From NCBI GenBank assembly GCA_025363495.1, contig JANYDR010000243.1, positions 1 to 10,734 on the forward strand: 10,734 nt of DNA. The letters are read 5' to 3'. The notes under the pieces are model-generated. The model was not told where the DNA came from. It ran no database searches and was given only the letters and a program-made list of their open reading frames with translations. Position 1 is the first letter of the stretch. The number at the start of each line of letters is the position of its first letter. This document shows positions 5,518 through 10,734 of this stretch, piece by piece. Both the position numbers and the translations under genes were made by a program. This stretch comes from Cyclobacteriaceae bacterium (GTDB lineage: Bacteria > Bacteroidota > Bacteroidia > Cytophagales > Cyclobacteriaceae).

Positions 5518-7902
5518 TTAATCAATTGTCAGGCTTCTTGCCGGATTCATCAATGCAGCTTTAATTGACTGATATCCTACTGTCAAAGCGGCTATAGTCA
5601 ATGTAATACCGATGGTCAACGCAAAAACCCATGCGCCAATTTCAATCCTGAATTGAAAATCCTGAAGCCAGCCGTTCATAAGCCACCAGCCAAGGGGAGC
5701 TGCAACAATAAAAGCAATGGTAATAAGTCTTGAAAACTCTTTTCCGAAAAGCCAGAGAATGTCCGTGAGATTTCCACCCAACACTTTTCGTATGCCAATC
5801 TCTTTCGTTTTTTGAGTTGCCATAAAAGATACAAGTCCATATAATCCAAGGCAGCCAATGGTAATTGCAATGAGAGAGAACGCCTGAATGAATTTCAGCA
5901 TTTTGTCTTCCACCTGATAAAACTCAGCGATATGATCATCCATGAATTGGTATTCATAAATCTGGTTTGGATGTATGCCACTCCAGGTCTTTTCCAGGGC
6001 GCTTAGAGTACTGGTAACATTACTTTTATTAATTTTCACGGCATAGCTTTGATAAGCTTCATACCAGGTTGGGATACAGATAGCGTTGATGTCTTCACGG
6101 AATGATTGATCGTGAAAGTCCTTAATCACGCCAACAATAGGCCCGGACTTATCTCCGTTTATTGTTAATTTCTTTCCGATGAGTTCTTCGGGGGAAACAA
6201 TATTTAATTTCTTAGCAAATGTTTCATTAACCAAAAATTCTCTTACAGTATCCGGAGCAAGCAGATTTCTTCCGGCGACTAATTGAATACCAAACGTAAT
6301 TAAGTAGTTATCATCGCCTGCCTTGATTCCTATCTTAAAGGGCTCTTCTTCTGTTCTATTATCATAGAGGGGAGTGGAGTTCCAATTGTTTGTAGAACTC
6401 GGCGGCGCATAGCACAATGAAACATTTTCAACTCCGGGAATCTGAGAGAATTGAGTCTTCATTGTATTGGCCGTTTCTTTGGTAGTGTTGGTGGCGATAG
6501 GAATTAAAACGATAGCGTCCTTTTCAAATCCGAGATCGGATTTTTTTGAAAAGCTCATCTGGCTCGTTATAACAATCACACCAATCAACAACACCTGTGA
6601 AATGGCAAACTGTGTTATAATAAGTGACCGGCGTGTATTAAATCCACCAATACTCATTTGTGATATTTTTCCCTTCAGTGCTGAAATGGGCTTGAAGCCT
6701 GCAATAATAAATCCAGGATATGAACCTGAAATCAGGATTGTTATGATAGTTAGCACCGCTATAAAAAGCCATAAACCTCCATCGGATAGATCGATACTGA
6801 TTTGAGAATTAAACCACTCGTTGATTAGTGGGAGAATAGCTGTTAGCACAGTAACAGAGAAGACAAGAGAAATAGATGTAATAAAACCTGTTTCAATAAT
6901 AAATTGCCAGAAAAGCTGACCTCGCTGGCTTCCTAGTACTTTTCTTACACCTACTTCTTTAGTCCGATTAAGTGCCTGGGCCGTGGCAAGGTTAATAAAA
7001 TTGACACACGCGGTAACTACAAGGAAGATTCCAATCAGGGATAAAATCCAAAGATTTCGTTTCTCCATAACCCCGCCATAATTTGCATTGAAATGAATAT
7101 CAGCAAGTGGTTGAAGCTTATAGTAATGAACATTTTTATTTCCAGGTCGGTACTTCGTTGCGTATGATGAAAGGGCCTTTTCCACTTCCTGAGTTGAAAT
7201 ATTCGGACGAAGCAGGACGAAACACTTCATGGCACTTTGGATTCCACCCCATGCATCATCTTGTGCAAGCCAACTATTATAATCCTTTAAATTTATATAA
7301 GATGCGAAAATCTCTGTCGTTAGATCAGTATTTTCAGGAAGGTCTTTTAATATGCCGGTGATCTGAAGTTCAACTGTATTGTCAAGCTTGATCGTTTTAT
7401 TAATTGGATTTTCAGAACCAAAATACTTTTTAGCAAGTCGTTCGGTGATGATCGCTGTGTTAGGTTGGGTTAGAATGGTTTTTTTATCTCCGAGTAGCAA
7501 TGGATAATTGAAAATGTCAAAGTACTCTGGTTCAGTAAATGCTACTTCCCGTTCTTTATATTTTTTTAATTCATTGCCGTTTGTTACACTCACGAGTTGA
7601 TTTTCATATGTGGCAATACGCGCTACTTTCTCTCCATAGGTGTAATCATTTCTGAATGCTTTGCCCAATGGACTTGGTACGGCTGAGCGATAATCAATTC
7701 TATCACGATGTTGTTCTGTTACGATGCGATAAATTCTATTGGCATGGGCATGAAAATCATCATAGCTCAAGTGGCTTTTAACGAGACTGAAAATAATTAT
7801 GGCGGAGCTAATACCCAATGCCAGGCCAATCACATTGATAATTGTATAGGATTTGTTGCGCTGTAAGCTTCGCAATCCAGTGGTGAAATAGTTCTTTAGC
7901 AT
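5518..7902 (-). CDS. FtsX/MacB-type ABC transporter permease, orphan
   Basis: Inner-membrane permease of 794 aa with a duplicated layout: TM1 (about 20-41), a large periplasmic MacB_PCD-type domain (about 45-280), three helices (about 284-307, 333-361, 377-402), then TM5 (about 426-449), a second periplasmic domain (about 450-670) and three final helices (about 671-695, 727-745, 755-779). Each FtsX module carries the cytoplasmic coupling motif ExGxRKVLG (about 316-324 and 701-709), the segment that contacts the ATPase in type VII ABC systems. The length is typical of Bacteroidota members. Such proteins act in mechanotransmission, drug or peptide efflux, or lipoprotein handling; the substrate cannot be read from the sequence. 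No ATPase or membrane-fusion gene is nearby, so a partner must be encoded elsewhere. I choose the ATG at 7902 because it gives the typical MLKNYF N-terminus; a GTG at 7908 is in frame two codons earlier. Confidence 0.93.
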   Translation of the reverse strand: MLKNYFTTGLRSLQRNKSYTIINVIGLALGISSAIIIFSLVKSHLSYDDFHAHANRIYRIVTEQHRDRIDYRSAVPSPLGKAFRNDYTYGEKVARIATYENQLVSVTNGNELKKYKEREVAFTEPEYFDIFNYPLLLGDKKTILTQPNTAIITERLAKKYFGSENPINKTIKLDNTVELQITGILKDLPENTDLTTEIFASYINLKDYNSWLAQDDAWGGIQSAMKCFVLLRPNISTQEVEKALSSYATKYRPGNKNVHYYKLQPLADIHFNANYGGVMEKRNLWILSLIGIFLVVTACVNFINLATAQALNRTKEVGVRKVLGSQRGQLFWQFIIETGFITSISLVFSVTVLTAILPLINEWFNSQISIDLSDGGLWLFIAVLTIITILISGSYPGFIIAGFKPISALKGKISQMSIGGFNTRRSLIITQFAISQVLLIGVIVITSQMSFSKKSDLGFEKDAIVLIPIATNTTKETANTMKTQFSQIPGVENVSLCYAPPSSTNNWNSTPLYDNRTEEEPFKIGIKAGDDNYLITFGIQLVAGRNLLAPDTVREFLVNETFAKKLNIVSPEELIGKKLTINGDKSGPIVGVIKDFHDQSFREDINAICIPTWYEAYQSYAVKINKSNVTSTLSALEKTWSGIHPNQIYEYQFMDDHIAEFYQVEDKMLKFIQAFSLIAITIGCLGLYGLVSFMATQKTKEIGIRKVLGGNLTDILWLFGKEFSRLITIAFIVAAPLGWWLMNGWLQDFQFRIEIGAWVFALTIGITLTIAALTVGYQSIKAALMNPARSLTID

Positions 7903-8006
7903 GAGCACGAAGGTTTAGCGGCATGGATGCTTATTCAATACATGTGCCATCTTTAAACTGCCCCCTGACGTCTGTTTTTAGGGAATTGATCTTTCCATCA
8001 TGTTCG

Positions 8007-8034
8007 TATGCGGATGCGTTTGTGCGAATGCGGG
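8007..8034. repeat. two-copy 14-bp tandem repeat in the permease leader
   Basis: TATGCGGATGCGTT (8007-8020) is followed directly by TGTGCGAATGCGGG (8021-8034), 10 of 14 bases identical, with the tetramer TGCG four times. The 14-bp period is twice the 7-bp period of the other intergenic arrays. Confidence 0.45.
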
Positions 8035-8063
8035 CAGGGATTTATTCTCTCAGCTTACTGAAA

Positions 8064-8095
8064 CAAAATTACTTTTCTTTTTAACTGAGTGGCAA
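8064..8095 (-). promoter_or_regulatory. candidate Bacteroidota-type promoter for the permease
   Basis: On the minus strand TTG (8095-8093) is followed after 21 bases by TAATTTTG (8071-8064), matching the TAnnTTTG -7 element of Bacteroidota primary sigma factor promoters, with a partial -33 element. It implies a leader of about 150 bases before the permease start. Motif match only. Confidence 0.4.
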
Positions 8096-8230
8096 TTGAA
8101 GCGTTGAATGCCCCCAGATCACCGAACGTTGAAGTGGTTCGCACAAAAAATCAGATTCATTGGCTTAGTGCTGAAACGACGCCTAAACTATTTCGTTAGT
8201 TGTAATCTCACTTCGACGTTCAAAATTCGG

Positions 8231-8251
8231 TTGGATATTCGACATTTGGAA
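8231..8251. repeat. degenerate heptamer array, TTCGACA-like, three units
   Basis: TTGGATA, TTCGACA and TTTGGAA follow one another in 7-bp phase. They share the unit and strand orientation of the array at 3920-3954 (consensus TTYGRCA), and one unit is identical between the two. It lies 46 bases before the DinB-like start codon. Confidence 0.4.
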
Positions 8252-8297
8252 CTTTTAAGCCAGAAAATTCCTTACTTGCCTTACCTAATCAAAAATC

Positions 8298-8792
8298 ATG
8301 ACAGACCAACAGCAATTAATCTTAAAAATAGTAATCGGCTCATGGGAAACTCAATCATCCCGTGTTACCAAACTTCTGAATACCCTTTCAGATGAGAAAC
8401 TTCTATCTGAAACAGCGAAAGGCAGAAATAGTGGCTTTTATTTGATTGGCCACCTTGCTGCGGTTAGTGATGCATTGCTTCCATTAATGGGTTGGGGAGA
8501 GAAGTTATATCCGCAACTTGAAAATATTTTTCTCAAGAACCCTGAAAAAGCAAGTATTGAGAAACCCTCGCTCGCTCAGGTAAAGGAATACTGGGCTACC
8601 ATCGATAAAAAAGTTTCCGAATATATCCATGCTATGCAATTCGAGGAATGGTTCACCCGTCATAATGCTGTTTCAGCGGAAGACTTCGCTAAAGAACCAT
8701 TCCGTAATAAAATGAACATCTTAATAAATCGGACTAACCATATGAGTTATCATTTGGGACAGATGATTTATCTGACGGAGCAGAAGGATTAA
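8298..8792 (+). CDS. DinB-like four-helix-bundle protein, putative metal-dependent
   Basis: A 164-aa soluble protein with the DinB/YfiT-superfamily pattern of three widely spaced histidines: H52 in LIGHLAAV, then H148 and H152 in NRTNHMSYHLGQMIYL. In the superfamily these bind a divalent metal at one end of a four-helix bundle; characterised members are thiol- or DNA-damage-related enzymes such as bacillithiol and mycothiol transferases, but most are uncharacterised, so no reaction is assigned. Length (about 150-170 aa) and the N-terminal helix start fit the family. The ATG at 8298 is preceded by CAAAAATC and no Shine-Dalgarno sequence. The gene stands alone, divergent from the permease and convergent with the decarboxylase, so context gives no functional hint. 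Confidence 0.85.
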   Translation: MTDQQQLILKIVIGSWETQSSRVTKLLNTLSDEKLLSETAKGRNSGFYLIGHLAAVSDALLPLMGWGEKLYPQLENIFLKNPEKASIEKPSLAQVKEYWATIDKKVSEYIHAMQFEEWFTRHNAVSAEDFAKEPFRNKMNILINRTNHMSYHLGQMIYLTEQKD

Positions 8793-8818
8793 GTTTTCGT
8801 TACCTGACAGGGTTAATA

Positions 8819-8924
8819 CGTTTCCAACAGATTTCACAGATTTAACTTGTAGATTTTTGTTGAGTTCTAAGAGTTCCACAGAAAATCAGTGGGCATTCGA
8901 TCCGTGAGATCTGTGGGGAACGTT
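8819..8924. repeat. imperfect palindromic intergenic repeat, copy A
   Basis: The outer arms (8819-8842 and 8899-8922) are imperfect inverted repeats built around CACAGAT/ATCTGTG, with a weaker inner pair around AGATTTTT and GAAAATC. It is homologous to the repeat at 10401-10486: bases 8839-8858 match 10409-10428 at 18 of 20, and 8865-8906 match 10438-10479 at about 35 of 42. It fills the gap between the convergent DinB-like and decarboxylase genes, ending two bases from the decarboxylase stop, so it could serve as a bidirectional transcript end. Confidence 0.75.
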
Positions 8925-8925
8925 T

Positions 8926-10344
8926 TCAGATTATCCCTCTTGCAGTCTCCTCTACCAAGCTCCATCCTTGCTGAATATCTTTAAGAGTTGTCCTCTCACT
9001 TCCCCCAACGAATCGGATAGCATACTTGCCATTCAGCTTGGTCTGTGTCAGCAAAATCTTTCCGCTGCTGTTAAGTGTATTGAGAAGATTGGAATTTATT
9101 TCTTCAAGTTTCTTCTCGTCCACAATGCCATCGGGTTTGTAACGAAAGCAAATGAGATTTAACGGCACGGGTGCCAGTAATTCGAAATGTTTTGACGAGG
9201 CAACTTTTTCTTTTAGCCATTGACCAAATTGGATATGCAGCCTGATTTTGTCCTGAAGTCCTTTGATACCATAGGATCTGATAACAAACCATAACTTTAA
9301 TGATCTGAATCTCCTTCCCAGTGGAATTCCCCAATCACGATAGTTGTTGACCAGATGGTCTTCAGGAGTTTTTAAATATTCGGGTAAGATGCTGAAGGTG
9401 CGGATCAATGCATTTTTATCTTTTACAAAATAAGCTGAGCAGTCAAAATTTGTAAACATCCACTTGTGTGGATTTACGACAAAGCTGTCTGCTAACTCCG
9501 CACCCTCACTCATCCAGCGCATCTCTGGCAGAAGCAAAGCTGTGCCTGCATAGGAGGCGTCAATATGATGCCAGCATTTATATTCCAGACAAATCTTTGC
9601 AATGGCGGCAATCGGATCGATCGCAGTAGAGCTTGTAGAACCTATTGTTGACACAACGCACAAAGGTGTGTAGCCTAGCTTACTATCTTTTTCGATAGCA
9701 TCGCGAAGATCCTCTGATTTCATAGCGAAGTTCTCGTCAACGTTAATCTTCACCAGATTGTCAATACCAAAGCCTGCTATCTTCACATCCTTATCAACAG
9801 AAGAATGGGCTTGTGCGGAAGTATAAATGCGGAATCGCTGAGTGTCATCAAAACCTTTTTGATTTATTTGATAGGAAGAGAAATTTTCGCGTGCTGTTAA
9901 TAGAGAAACCAATGTTGCCGATGAGCTGCTATCCTGAATTACACCGGTAAATGAAGAATGCAATCCAAGCATGTCACGTAACCATTCCATCATTCGCTCT
10001 TCCAGTTCTTCCGCAGCAGGTGATGTAAGCCAGATCATGCACTGGGCGCCCAGGGTGGAGGACAGCATTTCAGCTAATACACTCGGTCCGCTTGCACCGG
10101 TTGGGAAGTAGGCGAAGAATTGAGGATGTTGCCAATGCGTCATCCCAGGCATGATGATTGAATTGAAATCGTCAAAGAGTTTAGTGAAAGCTTCACCCTC
10201 CAGCGGTGCAGACGTGGGAAGTTGATTCTTTATGTCACCTGGACGGAGGAGTGGTCTTACATTATACTTACCAGTATTTTCCATGTAGTCGGCCATCCAA
10301 TCAACCAACTGATGGGCTGCTTCGCGAAATTCTTTTGTTTCCAT
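8926..10344 (-). CDS. group II PLP-dependent amino acid decarboxylase, aromatic L-amino acid decarboxylase-like
   Basis: A 472-aa cytosolic pyridoxal-phosphate enzyme, full length compared with animal and plant aromatic amino acid decarboxylases (about 470-500 aa). Visible landmarks: HWQHPQFFAYFP (70-81), H180 in AQAHSSVDK (the ring-stacking His), D262 in HIDASYAG (binds the PLP pyridine N), K294 in NPHKWMF (Schiff-base lysine) and LGRRFRSLKLWFV (342-354). The catalytic-loop tyrosine is kept (Y323 in ILPEYLK, matching Y332 of mammalian DDC); plant aldehyde synthases carry Phe there, so decarboxylation to an amine is expected. Candidate substrates are Trp, Tyr, Phe, DOPA or 5-HTP; the choice cannot be made from sequence alone. 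No partner gene (transporter, amine oxidase) is adjacent. The ATG at 10344 starts METKEF directly ahead of the conserved helix. Related palindromic repeats flank the gene on both sides. Confidence 0.94.
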   Translation of the reverse strand: METKEFREAAHQLVDWMADYMENTGKYNVRPLLRPGDIKNQLPTSAPLEGEAFTKLFDDFNSIIMPGMTHWQHPQFFAYFPTGASGPSVLAEMLSSTLGAQCMIWLTSPAAEELEERMMEWLRDMLGLHSSFTGVIQDSSSSATLVSLLTARENFSSYQINQKGFDDTQRFRIYTSAQAHSSVDKDVKIAGFGIDNLVKINVDENFAMKSEDLRDAIEKDSKLGYTPLCVVSTIGSTSSTAIDPIAAIAKICLEYKCWHHIDASYAGTALLLPEMRWMSEGAELADSFVVNPHKWMFTNFDCSAYFVKDKNALIRTFSILPEYLKTPEDHLVNNYRDWGIPLGRRFRSLKLWFVIRSYGIKGLQDKIRLHIQFGQWLKEKVASSKHFELLAPVPLNLICFRYKPDGIVDEKKLEEINSNLLNTLNSSGKILLTQTKLNGKYAIRFVGGSERTTLKDIQQGWSLVEETARGII

Positions 10345-10734
10345 ACTACAATTAAACTAAAAATTGGAGAAGAATGAGATTTATTAAGTAGACCTTTTCA
10401 AGATCACGGATTTAACTCGCAGATTTTTTTTGCAAAATTCTATGAGTTCCCGGGAAAATCTGTGAGTATTCGATCCGTGTCATCCGGTACGCCACGAGGC
10501 GTGTGTTTATATAAATTACCTAATGGAAGAGAGCCATGTAACCAAATTTGTCGTTCGGGTTAAAGTACCTCTGAGGTATGGGGAAGTAATGAAGCATACT
10601 AAGTTTAGAGGTTACGGTCCTTTAAGCTGCTATAGTTAAGCCTCGTTACACCAACAGATATTGGCCAGACTCTCGGATTTGATGAAGCCTGTAATTTTGC
10701 TTGGATCAACGACAAAAGGAATAGCAAGGAATAT
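10345..10734. other. 390-bp region upstream of the decarboxylase, no confident gene
   Basis: Contains palindromic repeat copy B (10401-10486), a small perfect hairpin (ACGCC/GGCGT, 10489-10502), a 38-codon plus-strand frame starting at 10523 with no recognisable similarity, and an open plus-strand stretch after a stop (about 10640 to the window end) reading TDIGQTLGFDEACNFAWI, faintly like an AraC-type helix-turn-helix. No TAnnTTTG promoter for the decarboxylase was found on the minus strand. The sequence has the look of decayed coding DNA. Confidence 0.5.
10401..10486. repeat. imperfect palindromic intergenic repeat, copy B
   Basis: Same element and same orientation as copy A at 8819-8924. 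The outer arms pair through CACGGAT (10405-10411) and ATCCGTG (10473-10479); the inner pair CTCGCAGATTTT and AAAATCTGTGAG is better preserved than in copy A. It lies upstream of the decarboxylase start. Confidence 0.75.

Larger units (their letters stand above)
7909..8297. other. 389-bp divergent intergenic region between permease and DinB-like gene
   Basis: Carries upstream sequence for both divergent genes. It contains a candidate minus-strand promoter (8064-8095), a two-copy 14-bp tandem repeat in the permease leader (8007-8034) and a short degenerate heptamer array (8231-8251) before the DinB-like gene. No convincing coding sequence and no clear promoter for the plus-strand gene were seen. 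Confidence 0.6.

Noticed and set aside
3980..5519. A 12-bp inverted repeat (AAAATCAGCCCT at 3980-3991 and its complement at 5508-5519) flanks the receiver/kinase genes, with a partial third copy near 5328, suggesting transposon ends.
   Set aside because: A few 12-bp inverted matches are expected by chance in a window of this size, there is no transposase or target duplication, and one end overlaps the permease stop codon.
8108..8395. A 95-codon plus-strand open frame before and overlapping the DinB-like gene.
   Set aside because: It overlaps the start of a well-supported gene in another frame, shows no domain, and includes repeat sequence.

Overview
The window looks like a piece of a Bacteroidota chromosome, probably a free-living member of the Cytophagales or Chitinophagales. 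The reasons are a moderate GC content (low-to-mid 40s by eye), start codons without Shine-Dalgarno sequences, a Nudix-family arabinose regulator in the sugar operon, a large MacB/FtsX-type permease of the kind that is abundant in that phylum, and one promoter-like site with the Bacteroidota TAnnTTTG -7 element. The placement is inferred from gene content and not from any search.

Left part (1-3890, + strand): the end of an L-arabinose utilisation operon. It holds L-arabinose isomerase (araA, 5' end cut off by the window), then a vSGLT-like sodium:solute symporter, then a Nudix-related winged-helix regulator of the AraR/NrtR type. Together they cover uptake of the pentose, its first isomerisation, and sensing. 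Kinase and epimerase genes would be expected just outside the window. The araA-symporter gap is made almost entirely of two heptanucleotide tandem arrays.

Middle part (3891-7902, - strand): a receiver domain and a histidine kinase that look like one receiver-coiled coil-kinase protein split by a single-base frameshift, preceded by a strongly structured leader. Upstream of these, and separated by a probable intrinsic terminator, is a lone eight-helix FtsX/MacB-type ABC permease with its own candidate promoter.

Right part (8298-10734): a DinB-like four-helix-bundle protein (+ strand) converges on a group II PLP-dependent (aromatic) amino acid decarboxylase (- strand). The decarboxylase gene is bracketed by two same-orientation copies of an imperfect palindromic repeat of about 100 bp. 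The last 240 bases hold no confident gene; a short open stretch at the very end faintly resembles an AraC-type helix-turn-helix.

The genes are ordinary members of known families. The less ordinary content lies between them: heptamer-phased tandem repeats in several intergenic gaps, the paired palindromic repeats around the decarboxylase, the receiver/kinase frameshift, and the hairpin that ends five bases before the receiver start codon. I did not find a clearly new multi-gene system.
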